This document shows, in pieces, positions 34,001 through 44,877 of a stretch of DNA of 64,000 nucleotides. The translations under genes and the position numbers were made by a program. Numbering within the stretch: the first letter of the stretch is position 1; every line of letters begins with the position of its first letter. The notes beneath the pieces are model-generated. The model searched no databases. It saw only the letters and a list, made by a program, of their open reading frames with translations, and was not told the DNA's origin. Origin of the DNA: Codonopsis lanceolata (taxonomy: Eukaryota; Streptophyta; Magnoliopsida; Asterales; Campanulaceae); contig CM028379.1 of assembly GCA_013146195.2 (NCBI GenBank), positions 62,434,631-62,498,630 on the forward strand, read 5' to 3'.

Positions 34001-37000
34001 GTTCTAGTGATCATGGGAAGACAGGTGCTTCTGGCAGGGAAGATGCAAGGAGCTCCACTGCTGGGTCGGTGAGCATTAATAAGATTTCTAGTGGTGTTTC
34101 TCGAAGTAGGAAGTCAAGCAATGGTCTTCATGGATCTGCTGTCTCTGGGGTTCAGAGGGAAGTTAGTCTTGGAAAATTTAGTTCTTTGAACCGAAATCTG
34201 GCTTCTGAAAAGGGATCACCAACTCGAGTAACATCTGAGAGAGTAGCTGATGTGCCTCTTGTAGATAATGGAAGTAGCCAGCGACTTATTGTCAGGTTGC
34301 CAAACACTGGTAGAAGTCCGGCCCGAAGTGCTAGTGGTGGGTCTCCTGAAGATGCGTCAGCTTCCTTTGGCAAGGGTTCTCCCATGGCTCATTTGGAAAA
34401 GCATGATCACCATGATCGGAAAGTTAGGGGAAAAATTGATGCTCCACGGGGCAATGGTGCAGCAAACATAAACATAGATTCATCCCAGGGAAAAGATGGA
34501 TTGGTTGGGTCTGATGGAGGTCATGTGTCAACAGTAGGGGTCCTCTGTGATGACCGAGGGAGGGATTCTGAAATCGCTGAGAGGCTGACAGATGCATCCA
34601 AAGCAACCATGTCTGCATCTGGAATTACAGTGAAAGCAGGGAAATCTTATGAAGCTTCTTTTAGCTCTATAAATGCATTGGTTGAGAGCTGTGCCAAGTT
34701 CTCCGAAGCTAGCGTGTCTGCATCAGTGGGAGATGACATTGGTATGAATCTGCTTGCAAGTGTGGCTGCCGGTGAAATGTCAAGATCTGAAGCGTCCCCA
34801 ATCAATTCTCCTGAAACAAAATCACCGCTACCTGAGGACTCTTGCTCTGGCAACGACATTAAGTTGAGGCAAGGTGATGAAGATGGTACTCGGAGTGATG
34901 ATCGACCTAATGTGATCAATGGTGATGCCATGGTAGAGCAAGGTAGTGTAGCTGATTCTTTGCGTGCTAAGGGTGGATTGGATCACCAGGCTATGCCTAT
35001 TGTGACCAACTTCTCTGGAGACAGTAAAGTGACTTCGTTTGGCTGTGAAGAGAAGACTGGCGAGTGTAGTGCACAAGTGGACTCTTCCAGTGTAGATATA
35101 TTGCAAAATGGCAGTGGTGTACCTATGGCATCTGATATGAAGCCGCCTGGATTGCTTCAAGATGCTTCTGCTGCTGTCTCTTCTTTAGATACAAGTGGGT
35201 ATAAAGAGGGTGGAGAAGGAACTGAACAGAATCACGAACGTAGGAAGTCAGTGTCTGCCCGGACAAGAAGTTACAATGTCTCAAGTTCTAAATCCAAAGC
35301 TAGGAGTCTGTCGCCAGAGGAAGACAAGAACGCTAGTTGTGTTGATGTTAAATCTTCGGAAAACAATGCGGTTGTACCACATGTTGCTAAGCAAAGTGAA
35401 AAAATAGAGTTGCCAGGGAATGATGAATCAGCATCTTGGTCATCCTCAGAAATGCACGAGGACGATAAAAAAATGGTGTTCAAACAGTCTAGTAGCAGTG
35501 TAGTGGTGCAGAAGGCAGCTCATACAGTTTATGGAAAGAGCGAGGATACTCCATTGGCAACTGTTGGTAATGATGTCGGTTTAGGTCCAAAATCTGAAAA
35601 GGCCGAGGACATAAATGTTGGTACTCACACAGAGCAGAGCGAGAAAGGAAATATGGATTCATGCTCATCTGTTTTGGAGCACAATGGGGAACGTGTCAGG
35701 AGAAATCCTGAAAAGATGGAGGTGCTTAGTCATCATCCTGGCGGTACAGCTCCTGTTGACAACACTAATGCTTCTCTTGTGCAAGGCATCAGAAAGTGTG
35801 TGAAGTCTAGTGCAGGCGTAGAAGTGGATTCGGCTCAGGAACCGGCATCCAGGGTGAATCCTTCTTCGGTTTCAACGTCAGGGTCTGATACTGCTGTAAA
35901 GCTGGATTTTGATTTGAACGAAGTCATGCCTGCTGACGATGGCAGTCAAGGGGAGCTTGACAAGTCTCTGGGGCCTGGAAATTCGTCTTCTGCCCATATG
36001 CCTTGCCCATTACCTGTTTCAGTTTCATCCATGTCTGGAAGTCTCCCTGCTTCAATTACTGTGGCTGCTGCGGCAAAAGGACCATTTCTGCCTTCTGAAA
36101 GCCTGCTAAGAAGTAAGGTTGAACTTGGCTGGAAGGGTTCGGCGGCTACAAGTGCTTTTCGCCCTGCAGAGCCTAGAAAGGTTATGGATGCGCCAGCCAC
36201 TACAGCTGATGTCCCTGTTCCCGAAAATTCTACCAGTAAACAAGGTCGTCCCTTTTTGGACTTTGACTTGAATGTGGGAGTTGTTGAGGATGCTGTTTCT
36301 CAGAATACTGTACTGTTGGCGTGTTCAGAGCCTGGGCCTTCTGATCGTAGTGGTGGGGGGCTTAACCTTGATTTGAACACTTGTGATGAGAGTCTTGAGA
36401 TAGGGCAGCTCTCTGTTAGCAATGGTTCTAGATCTGTACTCCCACAATTTCCTCCCATGACGCTTTTACCAGGTGGATTTTCCAAGTGCGAGCCAAGTAC
36501 ATCAAGGGACTTTGATCTTAACAATGGACCTGGCCCGGACGAAGTTGGCAGTGAGTCAATACCACTTGCCAAAAACGGCTTGCCATTTCGGTCACCTGTT
36601 TCTAGCGCTAGAATGAATAATATGGAACTGGGGAACTTCTCAACTTGGTTTTCACCGGGTAATGCCTATTCTGCCATTCCGGTCCCACCTATCCTTCCTG
36701 GTAGAGGGGAGCAGAGTTATCCTATTATTCCAGCTGCGTCGTCACAGAGGATATTGGCTCCTGCTGCTTCCAGTACCTCGTTTGGTCCTGAAATTTTTAG
36801 GGGACCTGTCCTGTCTTCCTCCCCTGCAGTTGCTTTTCCTTCTACTTCCCCATTTCAATATTCTGGATTCCCCTTTGAGCACAATTTCCCTCTGCCCTCA
36901 AATTCATTTTCAGGGGTTTCAACTGCATATGTGGAATCTTCATCTGGTGGGCCCATTTGTTTCCCTCCCATGCCCTCTCAGCTGGTGGGACCAAGCGGTG

Positions 37001-37314
37001 TGGTGTCAACACCTTATCGGCCATATGTCTTGAGTCTTCCTGGTGGTGCTAGTAGTCTTGGTCCTGATAGTAGGAAATGGGGAAGTCAGGGTCTTGATCT
37101 TAATGCAGGCCCTGGTGGCACAGATATAGAACGGAGAGAAGAGAGGATGCCTTCCGCACTAAGGCAACTTCCTATTACTGGATCACAAGCCGTGGCGGAG
37201 GAGCAATTAAAGATGTTTCAGCAGATAGCAGGTGGTGGGGTATTGAAGCGAAAGGAGCCTGATGGTGGATGGGATGGAGATAGGCTTAGCTACAAGCATC
37301 CATCTTGGCAGTAG
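31027..37314 (+). CDS. SUO: SUO-type BAH / TFIIS N-terminal domain protein
   Basis: Three coding exons join in phase: 31027-31152, 32424-32795 and 32884-37314, about 1,642 residues (Arabidopsis SUO has about 1,600). The start MHGRE... is conserved in the family. Residues about 45-165 form a BAH domain (KIHVGDCALFKPP, FYSFHKDEIPAASLLHPCKV, CRRVYDVE..LWWLTDQDYI). Residues about 266-414 form the TFIIS N-terminal (LW) domain. The rest is Ser-rich and probably disordered. It has two GW sites (LGWKG near 1248, GGWDG near 1628) and five DLN motifs (near 1175, 1292, 1327, 1376 and 1569). In Arabidopsis, SUO (At3g48050) is needed for miRNA-guided translational repression and is nuclear and in P-bodies; that role is carried over by homology. 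Splice sites are canonical GT-AG. The first intron is 1.27 kb and holds no other gene. Confidence 0.93.
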
Positions 37315-38560
37315 GAAGGATTCTGGTACTGGTGTTTAAACCGTTAGTGCCTGGTGAGACATCTTTCTATATGTATTATTGTTTAAACCGTTAGTGGCTG
37401 GTCTTGGAGTCTACTAAATTTTTTTGGTTATTCAATAAGAGTGATAGGCACAATGCATCTTCTAGAATGAAGCTAATACAGGTATGGGGTCAAACAGGCC
37501 AAATGGATTTTAAGAATTAACTCTTAACATAGTCTGCTGGAATCTTAAGGTTTTTCATTTCGGAAAATACTAAGTTTACTTCCAAGATTACCACTATGAT
37601 GACAACTTTGTCTTGAAGACAAAGTGCATGTGAGGTGCATGTGCATCTTTAAGACATAGTTGTCACCATAGTAGTAATCCTAGTGGTAAACCTAGCAAAG
37701 TTGTTTCATTTCTGGATAATAATAGCTCTTGAAACTTGGTAAACTAATTTTGACAATATGTTGGTCCTTGTAATATTATGTGGTGGTGGTGGCAACACTT
37801 TGCTTCAGGTGTGAGTTTGTTCTTCCCCTTCTGAGCTGTTGTTGGGGGGTACTGGGTACCCACTCCTTTTTCCTGGTTACATGCATTTACAGTTTATGTA
37901 TTATCTTTTGCTGCCTTTCATGGAATGTAATCTGCTCTAACAACAGAATTGATAATCCCATGTACCCCTTGATGAAATTGCATACCTGTATTTTGTACGA
38001 ACTACGAGTATTTATGCTTCATCTTCTGGTTAACTATTTTTGCAGGTCATTTTGCCCAACAGCTCCCTCAATGGTTTATTTTAAGGGCTAGGAGGGGCTG
38101 AGTGAAAATGTTTTCGGTCGATCTGGAACCACTGCAACTGCATATGCACTCTCTCCACTTTGGAATACCATTTGGGTCGTGGAAGTGTAGTGTTCTTGAG
38201 TTTGTTCCAACTCTTGGGCGCTGCAGAACAGTACCTTCTGTAGATAATTTAACTTCTTCAAATGCCGTCCAGAACATATGTACTGTATGAGTTCTCCTGA
38301 CCCCAATCCGTTAGATCAGGCAGGATTGGATGTACGAACTGCCCTGGCTGGGCCTGGTTTGTATCTTTGTTAATTATTTTATTCCCTTGCAGTTGTTTCA
38401 TCATAACTTTTGGATAATGATATTGCATTGACCAAAGCCATAGATGATGTACTTGAACTTCTTTCGATGTTGTCGTTTAAGTTTGCAGAAGAAGGTAATG
38501 TACATTCAGGAACCTGTTTTGAGAAGGAGAATCGGGTCAAAATTAACTAATTTTCTATGG
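37315..38560 (+). other. 3' untranslated region and downstream DNA of SUO
   Basis: The segment after the stop is less AT-rich than the intergenic DNA and likely contains the 3' UTR, perhaps with an intron (an acceptor-like tttttgcag at 38038-38046). It contains a hairpin MITE at 37573-37693. The exact mRNA end is not visible. Confidence 0.4.
37573..37693. mobile_element. hairpin MITE in the SUO 3' region
   Basis: Two arms of about 46 bases (left from agtttacttcc, right ending gtggtaaacc) pair with about nine mismatches around a loop of about 28 bases. TA flanks both ends, as in mariner/Stowaway MITEs. If transcribed with SUO it would form a long hairpin RNA. Confidence 0.75.
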
Positions 38561-38599
38561 GATTGCGGTGCATGTTTGAGGGACTCTTTTCTTTGATTG

Positions 38600-40917
38600 G
38601 ATTAGGCTTGTACCGAGCTCGTTTCTTTGATTTCCTTTTGTATAGTTGGTGGTAGGTAGTTCCTTGGAATGGCACGATTATTTTGGATAATGGGTAAAAG
38701 ATAAAACCAAAATAATCGTGACATGTAAGAAGCTGGTCCGTAATCCATATTAGTATTACGTTTGAAAGAAGCTCTCTTTTGTTTGGTCAAATCTAGATTT
38801 CTGGCGTAACAGTTAGCCGGCGACTCTTTCCTCGTCAAAGCTCTTTGAAGTAGCAGTCCTTCCGTCATTCCTATATCTTTTTGTCTGACATGAGAAATTA
38901 AATTAAACCGAAAAATCATCTTCGAATCCGTGATGGGCTCGGTGATTGGATGTGTTTGATCTTGTGGTTTTGATTTTATTATTTACATATATATTTTGGA
39001 ACTAATTGAAAAAAAAGTAAAAGATGTGACCTGGCCACTCCCCGTCATACATCATGCCACGTCAGTGCCAAGTTCTGAGAGTTTCTGCCACCCATCACAC
39101 TCGCGCGTAAGCTCCTTGCTTGATAGCGCCAGCCTGTGCGCTTGCATCTCCAACCTTGTGCGCGCCAGCGCAGTAATTATTCTACTGGTATGTCTTAGAG
39201 CATCCACAGTAGTTTACTATCGTTGTTTATTTTTAGTGTTTTTTTTACATACTTATGAGACCCCCTCAAATCTACGCTGGATACCTTATTAGTTATTAAC
39301 CACCATATTCTTTAAATTAGCTAATGCAGCCCAAAAACATTTGATGTGTTTTATCGAACACCGTATTTTTTTTATTGGTAGATATTTATGTATTGGATAA
39401 TCTTTGATCATATGTTTCATAATTTTTTCCGTTCCACATTTCTATTAAATTATTTTTTTTTCTCGCACTTATCATTCACTTTTTTAATTATTTATAATTT
39501 ATAATTTATAATTATGAGTATACTGGTAATATTAAATAGCGTGACCCAACTTTATTTAAATAAATATAATAAAAATACAATTTTTTTAATAAAATATATA
39601 ATTTATAGTATATATATTTTATTCTGATTGCAATATAAAAATTGAAATAAAAAATAAAAAAATATATTGATAAGATTTGTAAGTTTAACGATGTCACTGA
39701 TTTAGAGGATTATAAAGGACGCTTATTGGAGTTGAATTTTTTTTAGAGCGTCTCTAAGAAGATTTTTGAGTTGTATAGATGGTGTTCTAAGGTGCAACCA
39801 CTGTGGATGTTTTTAGTTTAATCCCAACACTCAATAGATATTTATTATTTTTAATTATATTCATTAGAAAAATAAAAATTAGCGACAACTACTAGTAGTA
39901 AAAAATAATTCTTATTTTAGTTACTATTTTACATTTTTTTTTCTTTCGTTCCAAATAAATATCACTATAAAGTCTTGTACACATATTTGGAAACAATAGA
40001 GATTGACATATATATCCTCCATCAAATTCCCAAAGTCCTTTTGCTAGGGCTAGTTGGAAGGATAAAATAGGAGTGATAATTATTGAAAGAAAATATGGAT
40101 TAAAGGTCAATTGGAAAAAATCGTCTATTGAAAACCTAAAATGACTTATTTGTTGCTAAAATCACATTTATTTTGAAATGGAATGAATAATTAATATTAA
40201 CATTAACAATAACTACTCAACATTGCTGTCTTACAACTAATATTAAAACTTTCTTTTTAATTAAGGTTTCAAAAAGAGTAAAGTTGTCTTTTTTCCCAAA
40301 ACACGTTACGTTTGCTTACTGGTACATAAAGTTGTAACAATAGTATTTTCCATAACTAATAGTTATGATTATAAATTTATAATGGTATAACAATAAGTCC
40401 TAGTTAAGTAGTTATTAGTTATGAGTCTATATTATCTGTAAATACATAAGATACTTGGGGAAAAGTAGTCAATTTTCGCGTCAGTACTTTGACCATCTTT
40501 ACATTTGCCACTATATTATTTTTTGATCAAAATGTAATGGACTTTCAATAAATGACAATTTTTTAAATGAAAATTAACTAAGCTAACTTTTACTTTAAAA
40601 TAATGTCGACATGAAATATTGAATACATTTTTTAAAAGTAGAACGTTGTCGATAAATAGGTCTTATTATTATTATTTTTGTAATCTTATTTTTATAATTT
40701 CAACTATAGCAATATTTAAAAAATATTAATACAAAAATAAGTAATAATGTAGTTTTTTAGTTAATTTTCTGTACAAGAATTAAATTACATTCAACAAAAA
40801 AGTGTTAACAACCAGATTCCATAAATTAATTTTATTTCAGAATTTTTAATAATTATAGTTCTTTTAAATATATTTTATTTTATTTTCTTTGAAATTATAT
40901 TTTATTACTCCCCCCGT
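38600..40917. other. intergenic DNA with decayed MITEs
   Basis: A possible Tourist-like element runs from about 39190 (ttagagcatccacagtag) to about 39810 (actgtggatgttttta), with matching ends. Another inverted-repeat remnant with tttcgttccaaataaat and attttgaaatggaatga lies at about 39940-40190. No gene is seen; 38940-39190 is locally GC-richer without a recognised frame. Confidence 0.45.
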
Positions 40918-41164
40918 TTTCAAAATATTGTCTACTTTGACCGGGCACACTCTTTAAGAAAAAGTAATTGACTGTATTATAATTATTGATGAAATGTGTA
41001 GTTTCTTTCAATGCTCTTGAGTATGTGACCATAATTAAAGTATGTAGAAAAAGTAAGGGTAAAGTGGTAAAAAAAATTTCTTAAAAGGAAAGTTTTAAAA
41101 GATGACAATTATTTAAAAACGGATGAAAAAGGAAAGGTAGACAATAATTTAAAAACGGAGGGAG
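40918..41164. mobile_element. Stowaway-like MITE, 247 bp
   Basis: The ends ctccccccgttttcaaaa and tttaaaaacggagggag are inverted repeats flanked by TA (40916-40917 and 41165-41166). It is of the same family as 26869-27126. Confidence 0.88.
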
Positions 41165-42294
41165 TATAATATAATTCAATAAAACAAAATGTATATAGTA
41201 GTTAATAATATTTTTATATTATGTTTTTATTTAGGAAATATACATTTTATTCTTCATTTTATGTTATGTTTCATTCACACTTTCCTTTTTTATATAAAAA
41301 TTCTTTTCCAAACCCTAAAAGGCAAAAAAAAAAAAAAAAAAGACACCTTAATAATTTAAGAACAAAAAATGATCTACTTTTACATCAATTATCATGGAGG
41401 GTTTTCCGACATTTTAAAAAGCCTTAAGGGAGACAAATAAAATTACTTCGGTTAAAAATTGGATGATAGTTAGGAATAATGACAAAATAACATCTCATTT
41501 TTAAATGTTCATAGTTCATAGGCAATTTTGCTAAAAAATTATCTTTTTGACCATCGTACTATTACGAACTACTCGATTTCACCAACTACATTTTATAACT
41601 GTCAAATTGACCAATGTACTAAATAAGTTAGTAGGTTTTGGTCCATGCTGTTAACGAGCCATCCAATTTTTTAACGGGCGTGTTGAGTTGGACTAGCTGA
41701 GGTTATGTCTGACTTGCGTGAACCATTTTTTTAAAATAGTAATATCCCTAGTGGACAATTGAATGTTTCATCTTCTCCGACCGTCGGTCAACCCACACTA
41801 ATATAGTCAAACCTACCACCACAGGATTCACCAAACAAAGTTATTTTTTCCCAGGCGTGGATGGCTAGAGATGAGAACGAGGGCTAGATCGGGGAGAAAT
41901 CTGGGCCTACAGAGTGTAGCTTAAACTTGGAGCAAGATGAGAGAACGGAGAGAGATTAGACGCACCACATAGAAACATAGTTAGAGAGATGGTGGTAGAG
42001 CATGGCTCCGATCTACACACCAAGGAGATCTGCCTCATAGATATATAGATAAATGGTGTCTCTAGTGTCATCAGTCATCACTTTCTCCGATCTACACAGA
42101 GAGGCCGGCCTGAAATCACTCAATTAATTACTCTCTGGCAAATCATACATCTCTGGGGATTAATTGACAAATGATGATGTAAAGGTGTACGCCGTCGTTT
42201 CAGAGAAGCTTGGAGATACCTTCCCAAATGCCAGCCAGTAGTATGCCACAGTTGCTTCCTAGTTGGCCGCAAGCTTTCCTAGTAAAGGTGTTGG

Positions 42295-43653
42295 CATTGG
42301 CGGGCATAAGGCAAAGTGTATGGGGGCAGTTGCCCCCACTTGGGTTTTTTTTGTGAAGGCATTTTTAAAAAAATAAAAAAAATAATATGTTATATTGTAC
42401 ATTTTGCCCCCACCTAAATAAAAAACAAATTATAATTGTGATTTAATTTTTTAAAAAAATTAATAACCCTTATTTTAAAATAGCTCTAATTTGAAATAAT
42501 CATTATTTTAAAATAGCTCTAATTTGAAATAATCATAATTTTGAAATAGTCCTAATTGAGTATTTAATTTATATAATTGTTGTGAATTGTGATTTATGAA
42601 TTTGTGATAGATGATATATTGATATTATGATAATATTGTTTTATTTCCTAAATTTGTGTGTTCAATATCTTGTTAGGAAATGTATATTTATTTAATCTGA
42701 AATTAGAGCATTTTAATTTGGGAGTTGAAGTAGTTGATTTATGAGATTTTTTTTATTTGTGTAGATTTCCAAATTGTGGTTGATTTGAAAGAATTTGGTT
42801 TTAGTGATTATGGAGAAAGTTTTTAAATGGAAACCAAATTTGTGATCAATTTATAAATGATTGTCTTGTATTCACTATTGAAAAATATTTGTTTAGGAAC
42901 ATTACAAATGATGATGTAATTAAACGATTTCAAAGTATGAAAACTAGGGGTGGAATCGGGACGGGACCCGTTCCGATACCCCTCATCCCAATCCCGTCTC
43001 GATATAATTCGATATTTCAATTTTCTTCCCGATCCCGTTCCCAATAAGTGTCGGGACCCGACGAATCGGGATACCGATCAGTTCGGGATAACATTTATGA
43101 ACAATATTTTGTGACACTAAAATATTTTTAAAATGTCTCCATCATGATTAAGATTTCAGACTGTATATTTACAAGTATACTTGAATATTTATTTAATGGT
43201 GTATAGTGCTGAATCTGTCCTTATGAATAAAATGCACCCCTCACTCGCAGGAGAGGAGCTACACTAACTGCAGAAATGTGATAGACAAAAATAAAACCAC
43301 AACATACATTGTGAAAATAAATTCAATAAACATCATTAAGTAATTTTATTAAAAATAGACATTGTTTAATACTCACAATATTTATAAAAAAATAAAAAAT
43401 AAAAAATAGTCGGGACGGGTCGGGAATCCCGACGAAATTGATAATTATCCCGAATACCGTCCCGAAATAAGTCGGGACGGGAAAAATCCCGACAAAATCG
43501 GGATTGGGATTTGTCGGGATCGGGAAATCTTAGGACAGGTCGGGAAAAACGGGATTTTTGCCAGCCCTAATGAAAACGCGTAGGGGATAATTATGATTTG
43601 TAACTTTATTAAATTTGTGCACCCGGTTGTGAAAATCCTTGCGTCCGCCACTG
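42295..43653. mobile_element. hAT transposon inserted in the eEF1B fragment
   Basis: The ends CATTGGCGGGCATAAGG and, inverted, CAGTGGCGGACGCAAGG form 17-bp terminal inverted repeats of a common plant hAT type. The 8-bp target duplication is ggtgttgg (42287-42294) and gctgttgg (43654-43661), with one change. No transposase is seen in its 1,359 bp, which include the younger hAT at 42945-43569. Confidence 0.85.
42945..43569. mobile_element. second, nested non-autonomous hAT
   Basis: Terminal inverted repeats TAGGGGTGG and TAGGGCTGG, with a perfect 8-bp target duplication ATGAAAAC (42937-42944 and 43570-43577). Subterminal regions are packed with gtcgggac/gtcccgac motifs in both orientations. 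It is 625 bp and has no ORF. Confidence 0.92.
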
Positions 43654-44232
43654 GCTGTTGGGGTTAAAATAAGCGCTCAATCTGTTGCAGTAGAAGCTGC
43701 CCCTGTCAAGGAAGCTTGCAAGGAACCCACAGGTGATGATGAGGATGATGATGACCCTGGTCTATTTGAAGATGAGACGGAGGAGGAAAAGAAGGCCGCA
43801 TAAGAGAGGGATGCGAGAGTGAAAACATCATCCAAGAAGAAAGAGAGTTGGAAATCATCTGTTCTTTTAGATGTAAAACCTTCGGATGATAAGGCATACA
43901 TGAAGAAATTGGAAGAGGCTGTTTGCAGTATTGAGATGGAGTGGGGATATTACTGTTTTTTTTTTAAATGATCCATGCAAGTCGGACATAACCCAAATTA
44001 ATCCAACTCAGCACGCCACTTAAAAAATTGGATGACCCGTTAACGGTATGGACCAAAACCTACCAACTTATTTAGTACATTGATCATTTTGAGAGTTATG
44101 AAACGTGGTTGATTAAATCGGGTAGTTGACAATAAAACGATGATCAAAAAGATTGATCATTTTGAGAGTTATGAAACGTGGTTGATTAAATCGGGTAGTT
44201 GGCAATAAAACGATGATCAAAAAGATAATTTT

Positions 44233-44877
44233 CCCCATATAATATTAATCTAAGTAGAGTAACAAAATTAACTACTTCCTTAGACAAGTAGATTTTTATA
44301 AGTATTTATGAGAATTTTGAATGTAGTATATAATTAGATAAAATCGTGTCTATCATTAATCTTCTCAATGTCGATCTGTGGACAGTTTCCTTTTTAAGAG
44401 CACACAGTAATCTCGCCGGGGCATGCGCTCCATTAGCAAAGCCGACATTTTGACTTCACAATGCGATAATCCTAAGAGTCTTTTGGTCAAACACTATATA
44501 TATTGTGTTTCCTAATTAAATCAACTTCTTTTTTTTTTTTCCTTAATTTGTTTATAATTATAGGAAAACTCTTTTTACAGTGGACCAAATTGCTTATAAT
44601 TTGAGATTTTGGTAATTCACACATAACTTGAACCCATTACTGTGTGAATTGTGCTTATCACAGCCACCCAAGGCAGTGGCAGAGCCAATCAAATATCCTT
44701 TACAGTCAAATTGTGCCTCCCTAGTTTCAGAGCCAACTAGGTTATCACTCATCAGTCGTCTCTCTATTTCTCCCAAACCAAAAGCAAGACAAATTAAGTT
44801 GAATCGTCTCAAAAGTAAAAATTCGCTTACTTTCTTCATAAATCTCTCTCTCTCTCACACACACACAGCTGTATTGA
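44233..44877 (+). promoter_or_regulatory. upstream region of the TBL gene
   Basis: AT-rich DNA with a TATA-like ctatatatat near 44494 and a CT-rich leader ending ctctctctctcacacacaca just before the start codon at 44878. The assignment of promoter elements is tentative. Confidence 0.35.

Larger units (their letters stand above)
42115..43955 (+). pseudogene. eEF1B-beta (elongation factor 1-beta) fragment, intronless, split
   Basis: The left part (42115-42294) reads DDVKVYAVVSEKLGDTFPNA and then FPSKGVG with stops. The right part (43654-43955) reads VKISAQSVAVEAAPVK, an acidic run DDEDDDDPGLFEDETEEEKK, then KKKESWKSSVLLDVKPSDDK and MKKLEEAVCSIEMEWG. This is the order of plant eEF1B-beta, the exchange factor subunit that reloads eEF1A with GTP. 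The two halves were contiguous before a hAT inserted at GKGVG. No intron remains in about 130 codons, which suggests a retrocopy. In-frame stops and loss of the C-terminal exchange domain make it non-functional. Confidence 0.85.
41535..44232. mobile_element. long-TIR element carrying an eEF1B-beta fragment
   Basis: About 41535-41760 (attatctttttgaccatcg to the block with agccatccaatttttta) is the inverted repeat of about 43965-44232 (aaaattggatgacccgttaa to cgatgatcaaaaagataatt). The terminal repeats are therefore over 200 bp, as in Mutator-like elements. The right arm has an internal 63-bp duplication (44091 and 44154). A clean target duplication was not found. The interior holds an eEF1B-beta pseudogene and two nested hAT elements. 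It is best described as Pack-MULE-like; a foldback element is the alternative. Confidence 0.65.
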
